NCBI GenBank assembly: GCA_964588285.1
Contig: CAZPNX010000001.1
Span: 124,001-188,000 of the forward strand
Direction: 5' to 3'
Length of the DNA stretch: 64,000 bases
From: CAZPNX01 sp964588285
GTDB lineage: Bacteria > Edwardsbacteria > AC1 > EtOH8
In this document: positions 34,567 to 43,609 of the stretch, one piece after another
How positions within the stretch are numbered: position 1 is the stretch's first letter
Layout: each line of letters opens with the position of its first letter
The notes under the pieces: generated by a model
What the model was told of the DNA's origin: nothing
Database searches by the model: none
The model's input: the letters and a program-made list of their open reading frames with translations, nothing else
Program-made: the position numbers and the translations under genes

Positions 34567-35904
34567 TTAGAACCTGGCCCAGAGTTTTTTGGCTAGCTCC
34601 CGGGACTTGGTCGCCACCTCGGCCTCTTCGATGCCGAGCTTGATCTTCTTTTTCTCCATCAGCACCCGGCCCGAAGCAATGGTGGTATCCACCGCTGATT
34701 GAGAGATGCCGAAACAGAGGTGCCCCAAAAATGTTTTCTCATCCATCGGCGTGGGCGGATGATAATCTATCAAAACGATATCAGCGAAGTTCCCCTCTTT
34801 TAAAACACCGAGTTTGCCGTTCCAGTAACGGTTGGCGATCAGGGCATTGTTGCCGACAAGAGTGGACATGGCTTCTATAAAGCCGCAGCTGGGATTATTG
34901 TGCCACAGGTGCTGGGCCCAGAGAGCGGTCCTTAATTCTTCGAGCATATCGACCGTCATAGCGTCGGTGCCCAGGCCCACCAGAATTCCCTTCCTATTCA
35001 TTTTAATAATATCGGCCACCCCGACGGCGTTGTTCATGTTGGACTGCGGATTGTGGACCACCGCGGTTTGGGTCTCGGCCAGAAGCTCCATCTCCTTCTC
35101 ATTGATGTGGACACAGTGGGCGGCTATGGACCGTGGTCCCAAGAGGCCGTATTTATGGAAACGCTCCACCACCCGCATTCCATAAGTTTTACGGCAATGT
35201 TCCTGATCGCTTTGGGCTTCTGCCGTATGAACGTGGAAGCCGATATTCAGCGAACGGCCGGCTTCGCCGGCTTTCTCCAAAGTTCCATCGCCGAGGGTGA
35301 ACGAAGCATGCAGGCCGAACAGCGCCCGCAGTTGGTCATCGTCTTCCTGCTGACAGCGCCTGATGAAGGCCATATTCTCCTCGATGCCCTCCTGTGCTGT
35401 TTTCTCACCATCACGGTCGGAGACCTCATAGCAGAGCGAGGCTCTTAGCCCGACCTGCTTCACCGCCTCGGCGATGGTGTCCAGCGAGCCCCTGATGGCA
35501 CGCGGCGAGGCATGGTGGTCGATCAACGTGGTGGTGCCATGCTTCACCGCCTCCAAAAGCGGTATCAGGGCCGAGTAATAACAGTCGTCGAGCGTAAGCT
35601 TCTTATCCAGCCGCCACCACAGGTTATCCAGGACCTCCTGGAAATCGGCGGACGGCGCCGCTTTGCCCAAACCCCGCACCATGGTGCTGTAGAAGTGCAT
35701 GTGGGCATTGATGAAGCCCGGCAGCACCACCTGGCCCGTGGCGTCGATCACCTTGTCGTACTTGCCGCGGAATGTCTTCCGAGGAGCGATCTTCTTGATA
35801 TACTTGCCTTCGCATAGCACCGCGTGGCCGTACAGCACCCTATTGTCGTCACCCAGTGTGACGACAATACCGTTCTTTATGAACAATGTATTAGCTTTTT
35901 TCAT
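34567..35904 (-). CDS. ssnA: SsnA-type amidohydrolase
   Basis: 445 residues. Metal-binding motifs: G-F-I-N-A-H-M-H near residue 65, H-V-H-T-A-E-A near 225, A-A-H-C-V-H-I-N and G-L-G-T-D-A-M-T. This is the metal-dependent aminohydrolase group containing SsnA, guanine deaminase and chlorohydrolases. Its position between ygeY and the YgfK-like flavoprotein is the standard ssnA position, which decides the name. A deaminase acting on a purine-derived ring is the likely role. It may also be one of the alternatives named above. Confidence 0.9.
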   Translation of the reverse strand: MKKANTLFIKNGIVVTLGDDNRVLYGHAVLCEGKYIKKIAPRKTFRGKYDKVIDATGQVVLPGFINAHMHFYSTMVRGLGKAAPSADFQEVLDNLWWRLDKKLTLDDCYYSALIPLLEAVKHGTTTLIDHHASPRAIRGSLDTIAEAVKQVGLRASLCYEVSDRDGEKTAQEGIEENMAFIRRCQQEDDDQLRALFGLHASFTLGDGTLEKAGEAGRSLNIGFHVHTAEAQSDQEHCRKTYGMRVVERFHKYGLLGPRSIAAHCVHINEKEMELLAETQTAVVHNPQSNMNNAVGVADIIKMNRKGILVGLGTDAMTVDMLEELRTALWAQHLWHNNPSCGFIEAMSTLVGNNALIANRYWNGKLGVLKEGNFADIVLIDYHPPTPMDEKTFLGHLCFGISQSAVDTTIASGRVLMEKKKIKLGIEEAEVATKSRELAKKLWARF

Positions 35905-35951
35905 CTCTCTGAAAGATAGAAAGGACCATGTTCAAAGTTGCTGTTGGTAGT

Positions 35952-38447
35952 TCAGCGCTCATTTAACAATACTTTCTCCTTCTTGGTCCTTTCGCGCATG
36001 TACAGCGCTCCCGAGAAGCACTTCTGGACGCAGATGGAACACCCTATGCACTTGGAGGCGTCGGTCTTGGGCACCTTCTCCTCGTCCAGCGTGATCGCCA
36101 GGTACGGACAGCGGGTGCAGTTGCCGCAGTGCTGGCAGAGGTCGGGATCGACATCGGATATCTTCTTCTCGGACGAGAGATCCATGAAGCCGGTGATGGG
36201 ATCCGGCAGGGCGCAGCCGATGAGCTGGGCCACCGACATCATCCCACGTGCCTCCAGGAGGTAGGAAAGTCCGGAGTGCAGCTCCCCCACGATGCCATAG
36301 CCGTACTTCATGACGATGGTGCAGAACTGCACGGTCTGCGCCCCCAGGGCCAAAAAGTTGGCCGCGGCTTTGTAGTCCATGGGGCCGCCGTTGCCGGAGA
36401 CGGTCACTCCCAGCTTGGAGACGTTGGCCAACGTCAGGTTGGAGATCGGGACCACCCCGGCGCCCGACATCCCGACCACTATCCCCTCCTCCCAGGTTTT
36501 CTTGGCGCCTTTTCTGAACGCCATTGTCGGAAATGTATTGGCCAGGGTCACTCCAGCCTTCTTTTCCGGGTATTGCGCGAAGACCCGCTTGATGGCCGCG
36601 ATAATGGGGTAGATGGCGGTCACAGCGGCGGTCAGCTTGAACAGCTTGGGGACGTTGGGATCCGAGACCTCCATCACCCAGTCCACTATCTTGGCCGTCA
36701 GTTCCGGATCCTGGGAAACGATGTCGCCCTTGGTGCCATCGCCGCCCTGGGGACAGGAGAGTGAGTATTCTATGGCCATGGCGCCGGCTGATTCTAACTT
36801 CTTGGTGTTCGACTGCCAGACCTTTCTATCCTCATGGTCGTTTCCAGTGACCGGGCCGCCGGTGGAGGCCATGGTCAGCCGGTCGGGGAATTCGGAGACC
36901 AAACGCCTGACCTCGGAGCAGACCCGATCAAATGAGTGACCGGAGACGTTGTCGCAGTTGGCATAGGTTTCCCGGGAGAAGGCGAACATATACTCGCCCG
37001 GGATATGGATGGGGACGTTGTCGAAAGCGGTCTTCATCACTCCCCCGGCCCATCCGGCCTGATAGGCGCGTTTCATCTGCTCATAGCCATCAGTAGGCGG
37101 CGCCGCCGAGAGCAGGAATGGCGAGAGTATCCTGCGTCCAAAGAAATCAACCTCCAGCGGGATGGGCAAGAGCCTGCGGCCTGGCAGCACCACGATGCTC
37201 TTGGTCGGCCTTTCGGCTTTATCGGGACTTCGTTTGGAGAGCCAAGCGTCGGCCTCCAAAGCTACATTCTTGCCGGCCGCCGCCGCCTCCACCACCGAAG
37301 TCGGCCCGTTGGCCATGTCTCCTGCCCAGAAAACCCCATCCCTATCGAACCTTTCGATACCCGGGCGCGAGCCGATGGCCACCACCACCACGTCGAACCC
37401 TTTATGGTCCTCCTTGGTGCCCTTAACGTCCTCCATTAGTGATGGGTGGAACTTCTTACCTCTAGGCAACCGGACACGTATGGTGCGGATCCCGATAATC
37501 CTCTTGCCCTTCGCCAGAACTCGCTTGAGCCGGACCCGCCCGTGAACCTGTACGCCCGTATCCAGCAGACTTTCCATCTCCTTTTTGGTCAGCGGCATTT
37601 CCGAGGGTTTTTCCAGCATGAACAATTCCACTTCGGCCGCCCCATCTAACGCCGCCGACTCGGCGCAGTCGGCCGCCACGGCACCGCCGCCAATAACCGC
37701 TACCCTCTTGCCTTTGGCCCGCCGCCGCATATAATAGCGGAGGAACTCGTTGCCTGACACCGCCAGTTCCTCGCCCTTGACGCCAAGCCTGATGGGTTTG
37801 GAAAGCCCGCCGGCGACGATCACCGTGTCAAATCCTTTCTGAAGCAAATCATCGACCTTTTCAACTCGGGACCCGTACCTGAACTTGACGTCGCCCAGCC
37901 TCCGCAGCCACTCCAAGTCCGTCTTCAATATCTTGGGATCGAGCCTGAACTCAGGGATCAAGCAGCAGGCTCCGCCGGGCTCGGGTTGTTCCTCAAACAC
38001 CTGCACCGGATAGCCCAGCTGGGCCATCAGGGCGGCAGCCGCCAGGCCGGCCGGCCCGGCCCCTACCACGGCCACCTTCTGCTTTCGGATCCGTCCCGAT
38101 TTAAAAAACGGCATCACCCCCAGCTGCTTGGCCTTTTGGATGATGGTGGCCTGGACGGCTGGGATGTTGACCGGATGGTCGAAGGTGGCCCGGGCGCAGG
38201 CCTTCATGCAGTGGCGGTCCGGGCAGACGGCCCCGCACACCCCTCCCAGCGGATTGGAGCCCATGATCAGGGCCGCGGCCCGTTTTATGTCGGAATCGGC
38301 TCCCACCCGGGCCGCCATGATGAAGTCTGCCGGCGAGCAGTCGCAGGGGCAGGCCGCCTGGCAGGGCTTCTCCTGGCAGTACTCGCACTTCTCCATCTCC
38401 GCCCGAAGCTGGGCGTCGCTGAGGAAAGTTACCTTGTTTGAACTCAT
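35952..38447 (-). CDS. Dihydropyrimidine dehydrogenase-like flavoprotein (PreT-PreA fusion) in the YgfK position
   Basis: 831 residues from ATG 38447 (a GTG at 38480 is possible). In order: N-terminal 4Fe-4S region C-E-Y-C-Q-E-K-P-C and C-G-A-V-C-P-D-R-H-C-M-K-A-C (~15-95); FAD domain V-A-V-V-G-A-G-P-A-G-L-A (~125); NADPH domain V-A-V-I-G-G-G-A-V-A-A-D (~245); DHODH-like FMN domain (~435-745); and two 4Fe-4S clusters at the end, C-Q-H-C-G-N-C-T-R-C-P and C-I-G-C-S-I-C-V-Q-K-C. This domain order is that of single-chain dihydropyrimidine dehydrogenase. The block that carries the active-site cysteine in that enzyme (L-A-C-G-Q-D-P) reads I-V-S-Q-D-P here, so cysteine is replaced. It may be an NAD(P)H-linked reductase for a purine intermediate or an electron partner of the hydroxylases. 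Confidence 0.85.
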   Translation of the reverse strand: MSSNKVTFLSDAQLRAEMEKCEYCQEKPCQAACPCDCSPADFIMAARVGADSDIKRAAALIMGSNPLGGVCGAVCPDRHCMKACARATFDHPVNIPAVQATIIQKAKQLGVMPFFKSGRIRKQKVAVVGAGPAGLAAAALMAQLGYPVQVFEEQPEPGGACCLIPEFRLDPKILKTDLEWLRRLGDVKFRYGSRVEKVDDLLQKGFDTVIVAGGLSKPIRLGVKGEELAVSGNEFLRYYMRRRAKGKRVAVIGGGAVAADCAESAALDGAAEVELFMLEKPSEMPLTKKEMESLLDTGVQVHGRVRLKRVLAKGKRIIGIRTIRVRLPRGKKFHPSLMEDVKGTKEDHKGFDVVVVAIGSRPGIERFDRDGVFWAGDMANGPTSVVEAAAAGKNVALEADAWLSKRSPDKAERPTKSIVVLPGRRLLPIPLEVDFFGRRILSPFLLSAAPPTDGYEQMKRAYQAGWAGGVMKTAFDNVPIHIPGEYMFAFSRETYANCDNVSGHSFDRVCSEVRRLVSEFPDRLTMASTGGPVTGNDHEDRKVWQSNTKKLESAGAMAIEYSLSCPQGGDGTKGDIVSQDPELTAKIVDWVMEVSDPNVPKLFKLTAAVTAIYPIIAAIKRVFAQYPEKKAGVTLANTFPTMAFRKGAKKTWEEGIVVGMSGAGVVPISNLTLANVSKLGVTVSGNGGPMDYKAAANFLALGAQTVQFCTIVMKYGYGIVGELHSGLSYLLEARGMMSVAQLIGCALPDPITGFMDLSSEKKISDVDPDLCQHCGNCTRCPYLAITLDEEKVPKTDASKCIGCSICVQKCFSGALYMRERTKKEKVLLNER

Positions 38448-38466
38448 AGCATCAACTTTTTTACTG

Positions 38467-38534
38467 CCCACGAAACACACTAAAAACGCCGATAATATGC
38501 CGCATCGGTTTTCGCGTTATTCGTGTTATTCGCG
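38467..38534. repeat. TTCGTG-type dispersed repeat before leuS stop
   Basis: This gap holds CCCACGAAACACACTAAAAA and TTCGCGTTATTCGTGTTATT, variants of the TTCGTGTTAT word seen at 22027-22065. It lies between the YgfK-like gene and leuS. It overlaps the alternative GTG start of the downstream flavoprotein. Confidence 0.45.
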
Positions 38535-38542
38535 GGAGATGG

Positions 38543-41158
38543 TCACTTTACGACTATGTTCACCAGCTTGCCCGGGACAACGATTATTTTCACCACCTGT
38601 TTCCCCTTGGTGTGTTCGGCGGCCTTATTGCTGGCCAGGGACGCGGCCTTGAGGTTTTCGTCTCCAGAGCAGGCCGGAACTTTGATGGTGTCGCGTAATT
38701 TACCGTTCACCTGCACCGCAACGGTGATTTCGTCCTCGGCGGCCACCGTCTCGTCGAATGAAGGCCAGGGTGCTTTGTATATTGTTCCCCGGTTTCCCAA
38801 CTGCTGCCAGACCTCCTCGGCCAGATGGGGGGTGATGGGAGCCATCATCAGAACCAGGCTTTCTGCGATCTCGGAGACGATATTTGGATCCAATTCCGGA
38901 TCCAAAGCATCGTTTTTGACCGGGGCGTATTCGTGGACGGCATTCAACAGCTCCATCAGGGCGGCCACGGCGGTATTGAACTGAAACCCAGAGATTTCGG
39001 CTCCAATCTTGCGAATGGTCTGGTGCAGTTTACGTCTCACCCTCTTCTCCGGTTCTGTCATCTCCTTTGACAGGCTGCTCCTCCAGTCCCTTCGGTACAG
39101 GGGCCGAGCCGCCTGCAGCCACCGCCAAACCCTAGTGACGAAGCGGTAGGAGCCGTGGATTCCCTCTTCGGACCATTGGACATCATCCTCGTAGGGGGCC
39201 ACGAACATCTCGTAGACCCTCAAAGAGTCGGCCCCGTAGCGTTCGGCGATCTCGTCCGGAGTGACCACATTGCCCTTGGATTTGGACATCCTGGCCCAGC
39301 GCCAGACCACCTGGTCCTGGGGAAAAGACTGGCGCTCCTCAGGCCTAAGCACAATCCAGTCCACTATTTTATCTTCGCCGGCCGTGTCGTCATTGTCCGA
39401 TTTAGGCCGGCGTCCCGGAGTATAGGCAAGAAGAGACCCCTGGTTTTTGAGCGTCAGAAAAGGCTCCTCGAAACCGATCAGACCCTCGTCGAAAAGCACC
39501 TTGGTCCAAAAGCGGGCATAGAGCAGGTGCGACCGTGCGTGCTCGATGCCTCCGGCATAGAGGTCCACCGGCATCCAATAGTCTATGGCCTTCCGCGAGG
39601 CGAACTCCCTGTCATTGTGGGGATCAAGAAAGCGGAAGAAATACCATGAAGAACAGGCGTATCCCCCCATGGTGTCGGTCTCACGCCGAGCCGGGCCCCG
39701 GCACTTTGGACATTTGGTGTTGACGAACTCGGGGATGGCGGCCAGCGGCGACTCGCCGGTGCCGGTGGGACGATAGTTTTCGACCTGGGGGAGAAGCACC
39801 GGCAATTCATCTTCCGGCACCGGAACCTGTCCGCATTTCGGGCAGTGGACAATGGGAATGGGAGCACCCCAGTAGCGCTGGCGGGAAATCAGCCAGTCGC
39901 GCAGCCGGTAGTTGACCGCGCCTTTCCCCAGTCCCTTCTCCTCAAGCCAGGCGGTGATGGCCTTCTTGAACTCGGCCGTCCCCATGCCGTCGTAACGGTC
40001 CGAGTTGACAACCACCCCCTCCTCCGGCTCGGCCTGGGTTAGCTCGTATTTAGTTCCATCCTTGCTGACCACCTGGATTATCGGCAGTCCGTATTTCTTG
40101 GCAAATTCGAAATCCCGCTGATCGTGTCCCGGAACCGACATGATGGCCCCGGTGCCGTAGCCCATGAGGACGTAATCGGCAATCCAGATGGGAATCTCCT
40201 TTCCGTTGACCGGGTTCACCGCGTAGGCCCCGGAGAAGACACCGGTCTTGGCCCGGTCCGCCGCCATCCGCTCGATCTCGGTCTCGCCCTGGACCTTTTT
40301 GACATAGGATTCGACCTCGGGCCGTCTTTCAGGAGTCGTTATCTCAAAAACCAGCGGGTGCTCGGGCGCCAGCACCATGAATGTGGCCCCAAAAAGCGTA
40401 TCAGGCCTGGTGGTGTATACTTCAATTTGAGATTTTGAATTTAGGATCTGAAATTTTACCGTGGCTCCTTCGCTCCTCCCTATCCAGTCCCGCTGCATCT
40501 CCTTCATGCCATCTGACCAGTCCAGCTTGTCCAGGTCGGCCAGCAGCCGGTCGGCGTAGGCGGTGATCCTGAAGAACCACTGGGGCATGGGTTTCTTCTC
40601 GACCAAAGTTCCGCAGCGCCAGCAGCGCCCCTCCTTGACCTCCTCGTTGGCCAGTCCGGTCTTGCAGTCCGGGCACCAGTTGATGGGCGAGGTGGCCCGG
40701 TAGGCCAGGCCCCGGCGGTGGAGCAGCAGGAAGAACCACTGGGTCCATTTGTAGTAGTCGGGCAAACTGGAGTTTATCTCCCGGTCCCAGTCATAGCTGC
40801 ACCCGGCTAACTTCAGAGTCCTTTTATAATTGGCGGAGTACTCCGGCACCATCTCCCGCGGGTTTCGCCCCTTGTCCAAGGCCTCGTTCTCGGCCGGCTG
40901 GCCGAAGGCATCCCAGCCCATGGGGTGCAGGACGGCAAAGCCCTGCATGCTGCGGAAGCGGCAGTAGGTGTCGATGGGGATGTAGTTCTTAAGATGACCC
41001 ACGTGAAGCCCCTTTCCCGAGGGGTAGGGAAACATCTCCAGGCAGTAGGCCCGCTTCTCCTTGGGAACCGACGGATCCTCGGTCACCTTGAAGGTCTTTT
41101 CCCGCTCCCAAACCTCCTGCCACTTTTTTTCGATGGCTTTGAAGTCGTAATGGCTCAT
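38543..41158 (-). CDS. leuS: Leucyl-tRNA synthetase
   Basis: 871 residues from ATG 41158 (MSHYDFKAIEKKWQEVW). A longer frame starts at a TTG within the -35 promoter box and is rejected. The class I motifs are H-V-G-H (HIGH) near residue 48 and M-S-K-S-K-G-N-V-V (KMSKS) near residue 600. M-F-P-Y-P-S-G and zinc-type cysteines (C-P-D-C, C-P-K-C) are also present. The editing domain lies between. It attaches leucine to tRNA-Leu. It has its own promoter (41217-41245) behind a terminator, so it is a separate transcription unit within the island. Confidence 0.97.
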   Translation of the reverse strand: MSHYDFKAIEKKWQEVWEREKTFKVTEDPSVPKEKRAYCLEMFPYPSGKGLHVGHLKNYIPIDTYCRFRSMQGFAVLHPMGWDAFGQPAENEALDKGRNPREMVPEYSANYKRTLKLAGCSYDWDREINSSLPDYYKWTQWFFLLLHRRGLAYRATSPINWCPDCKTGLANEEVKEGRCWRCGTLVEKKPMPQWFFRITAYADRLLADLDKLDWSDGMKEMQRDWIGRSEGATVKFQILNSKSQIEVYTTRPDTLFGATFMVLAPEHPLVFEITTPERRPEVESYVKKVQGETEIERMAADRAKTGVFSGAYAVNPVNGKEIPIWIADYVLMGYGTGAIMSVPGHDQRDFEFAKKYGLPIIQVVSKDGTKYELTQAEPEEGVVVNSDRYDGMGTAEFKKAITAWLEEKGLGKGAVNYRLRDWLISRQRYWGAPIPIVHCPKCGQVPVPEDELPVLLPQVENYRPTGTGESPLAAIPEFVNTKCPKCRGPARRETDTMGGYACSSWYFFRFLDPHNDREFASRKAIDYWMPVDLYAGGIEHARSHLLYARFWTKVLFDEGLIGFEEPFLTLKNQGSLLAYTPGRRPKSDNDDTAGEDKIVDWIVLRPEERQSFPQDQVVWRWARMSKSKGNVVTPDEIAERYGADSLRVYEMFVAPYEDDVQWSEEGIHGSYRFVTRVWRWLQAARPLYRRDWRSSLSKEMTEPEKRVRRKLHQTIRKIGAEISGFQFNTAVAALMELLNAVHEYAPVKNDALDPELDPNIVSEIAESLVLMMAPITPHLAEEVWQQLGNRGTIYKAPWPSFDETVAAEDEITVAVQVNGKLRDTIKVPACSGDENLKAASLASNKAAEHTKGKQVVKIIVVPGKLVNIVVK

Positions 41159-41216
41159 TGGGCGCTTCTCATACTGCGGTAAGTTAAAATGATTCAGCAA
41201 TTTAATGTAACTTTTT

Positions 41217-41245
41217 ATTTTATCATAATGCTTGGCTGATATCAA
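41217..41245 (-). promoter_or_regulatory. Sigma70-type promoter of leuS
   Basis: Minus strand: TTGATA (41245-41240), a 17-base spacer, TAAAAT (41222-41217). Transcription would start near 41210, about 50 bases before the leuS ATG. It directly follows the terminator at 41256-41284. Confidence 0.7.
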
Positions 41246-41255
41246 GAGATAAAGC

Positions 41256-41284
41256 GAAAAGAGCCCGTAAAACGGGCTCTTTTC
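41256..41284 (-). terminator. Intrinsic terminator after the second molybdenum hydroxylase
   Basis: A perfect 12-bp stem, AAAAGAGCCCGT / ACGGGCTCTTTT, with loop TTT on the minus strand. It lies 17 bases after the stop at 41301 and could act in both directions because of the A/T flanks. Confidence 0.85.
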
Positions 41285-41300
41285 ACCAAACGGGTCTGCT

Positions 41301-43595
41301 TCATGGCTTCATCCCCTCCGCCGCCGCCAACACCGCCTCGGGCGTGGCCGGGTGCGACAGGTCGGCTTCCTTCCGGTGACCCGAGAGCGACTCCACCGCG
41401 TCCTTGATGGCGAACCAGGCCGCCATGCCGTAAATGAACGGCGGCTCGCCCACGGCCTTGGAGCCGAACACGCTGGCATGCTTCCGTTCGGCCTCTACCA
41501 TCTCCACCTCGAACACCTCCGGCAGGTCGCGGATGGTCGGGATCTTGTAGGTGGACGGGGTCAACGCCAGGTAGCGGCCCTTGTGGTCGTGGGTGATCTC
41601 CTCCATGGTGCACCAGCCGTACCCCTGAACGAAGGCTCCCTCTATCTGTCCCCGGTCAATCCCTGGGTTCAGGCTTTTGGCTGTCTCGTGAGTAATATGA
41701 ACCTCGATTAGGCGATTAGACCCGGTCAGCACGTCCACCTCGGCCACGGCCAGGCAGCAGCCGAAGACGTAATAGTGGAAAGGTTTCCCCTTGCCGGCGG
41801 CCCGGTCGAAATGGACTCCTGGCGTGGCGTAGAACCCGTGGGCGCAGAGATCGACCCTATCCATGTAGGCCTGGTGGGCCAGCTCCTGGAAGGTCAAATA
41901 GACGTCGGGATGACTTTTGGAGAATATCCTTCCATCCTCGAAGGCCAGTTCACTGGCGTCGTATCCTGAGTTTGATTTCTTCGAAAGCATTCCGGCCGCC
42001 ACCGGCGCCAGCCGTTCCTTGATCTGCCGGGTTGCGTCCCGGGCCGCGTGGCCGTTGATGTCCGAACCGGTGGAGGCGGCGGTGGGCGAAGCGTTGGCCG
42101 TCCGCTTGGTGTTGGAGGTCTCCACCCGGATGCTTTCCAGCTTGACCCCCAGCTCCCGGGCCACCACCAGGGCCACCTTGGTATTCACCTCCTGGCCCAT
42201 CTCCACCCCGCCATGGGAAAGCGACACCGTGCCGTCGGAATAGACCAGCACCAAAGCCGAGCCCTGGTTGAGGAAGGCCGAGGTGAACGAGATGCCGAAC
42301 TTGACCGGCACCACCCCTATCCCCCGCTTCAGATCCCGGTTTTTCGCGTTGAACTCTTCGACTTTCTTCCGAAGCTCTTGATATTTTGTTTTCCTATCCA
42401 ACCTCTCGAGCATCCCGAGCACCGCCGCTTCATGAACAGCTTGGCCGTAGGGAGTCTGCTGCCCCTCAATGTAAGCATTACGTTTGCGAACCTCGATCGG
42501 ATCAATACCCAGTTTGCGGGCGATGCGCTCCACGATGTGCTCGATGGCGAAGATGCCCTGAGGCGCTCCAAAGCCCCTGAAGGCCGTGTTGGGGGGCAGG
42601 TTTGTCCGGCAGGCCCGCCCGACGATGCGGACGTTCGGGATATAGTAGCCGTTGTCGGCGTGGAGCATGGATCGTTCCAGGATGGCCATCGACAGGTCGG
42701 TGTACGCCCCGCCGTTGGAGTTAAGTTCGACCGAGTAGGCCAGGATTTTGCCTGTCCTGTCGAATCCTGCCTTATACTTGATCAGATAGGGGTGCCTCTT
42801 GCCGGTCCAGGACATATCCTCATGCCTGGCCAGGGAGATCTCCACCGGCTTTTTGAGTTTATAGCAGGCCAGGGCGGCCAGGCAGGCCCAGATGGTGGCC
42901 GCCCGCTCCTTGCCGCCGAAGGCGCCTCCCAGCCGACGGACATCAACCGTGATATCCTTGCTCTCCAGGCCCAGCACCCTGGCGGCGATCTCCTGAACCT
43001 CGGCGGTGCTCTGGGTGGTCGAGTATAGAATGATCTCCTGGTCCTCGCCGGGAACCGCCCGGCAGGCTTGGGTTTCCAGGTAGAGATGCTCCTGGCTGCC
43101 GGTCTCCACTGTTCCTTCGATCACATGCGCTGATTCTTGGAAGCCGCGGTCCACATTCCCGCGCTCGATTTTGCGCTCCGGCGCGTAGAAAAGTTTTTTA
43201 GACAGGGCCTCCTCGATCTCTAGCACCGGCTCCAGCTCCTGAAACCTGGCCTTGATGAGCTTCACCGCGCGCTCGGCCGCCTCCTCGGTCTCCCCGGCCA
43301 CCACGGCCAGCGGTTGACCGATGTAGGCTGTCTCCTCGACCGGAAGCAGAGGCTCGTCCAGCACGGCGTGTCCGATCTGGTTCTCGCCCGGGATGTCCCG
43401 GTGGGTGAAGACGCCAAGAACGCCCGGCGACCGCTCGGCCTCGGCGGCGTCCAGCTTGAGTATCCTGGCCCGGGCGAAGGGACTGACAAAAAACTTGAGG
43501 AAGCACAGCCCCTCGGGTCTGGGCTCGTCGACCACGAAGCGCGAGCGCCCGGTGACGTGGAGTGGGCCTGCGATGTGGAAGGGTTCTGGTTTCAT
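41301..43595 (-). CDS. Molybdenum hydroxylase catalytic subunit, enzyme 2 (XdhD-like)
   Basis: 764 residues from ATG 43595 (MKPEPFHIAGPLHVTGRSRF). Earlier in-frame codons fall inside the upstream Fe-S/FAD gene and are not used. Motifs are S-T-T-Q-S-T, R-R-L-G-G-A-F-G-G-K-E, A-F-R-G-F-G-A-P-Q-G and G-S-K-A-V-G-E-P-P-F near the end, with the catalytic glutamate. It follows the fused 2Fe-2S/FAD subunit by 14 bases, giving a two-gene enzyme of the xanthine dehydrogenase family. In comparable clusters a second hydroxylase (xdhD) accompanies ygfM. The substrate is probably a purine. Confidence 0.93.
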   Translation of the reverse strand: MKPEPFHIAGPLHVTGRSRFVVDEPRPEGLCFLKFFVSPFARARILKLDAAEAERSPGVLGVFTHRDIPGENQIGHAVLDEPLLPVEETAYIGQPLAVVAGETEEAAERAVKLIKARFQELEPVLEIEEALSKKLFYAPERKIERGNVDRGFQESAHVIEGTVETGSQEHLYLETQACRAVPGEDQEIILYSTTQSTAEVQEIAARVLGLESKDITVDVRRLGGAFGGKERAATIWACLAALACYKLKKPVEISLARHEDMSWTGKRHPYLIKYKAGFDRTGKILAYSVELNSNGGAYTDLSMAILERSMLHADNGYYIPNVRIVGRACRTNLPPNTAFRGFGAPQGIFAIEHIVERIARKLGIDPIEVRKRNAYIEGQQTPYGQAVHEAAVLGMLERLDRKTKYQELRKKVEEFNAKNRDLKRGIGVVPVKFGISFTSAFLNQGSALVLVYSDGTVSLSHGGVEMGQEVNTKVALVVARELGVKLESIRVETSNTKRTANASPTAASTGSDINGHAARDATRQIKERLAPVAAGMLSKKSNSGYDASELAFEDGRIFSKSHPDVYLTFQELAHQAYMDRVDLCAHGFYATPGVHFDRAAGKGKPFHYYVFGCCLAVAEVDVLTGSNRLIEVHITHETAKSLNPGIDRGQIEGAFVQGYGWCTMEEITHDHKGRYLALTPSTYKIPTIRDLPEVFEVEMVEAERKHASVFGSKAVGEPPFIYGMAAWFAIKDAVESLSGHRKEADLSHPATPEAVLAAAEGMKP

Positions 43596-43609
43596 GGTTC
43601 GCTTTCGAC

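Noticed and set aside
42048..43028. A 326-codon plus-strand frame
   Set aside because: It is antisense to the molybdenum hydroxylase gene, with low-complexity G/H/D-rich translation and no motif.
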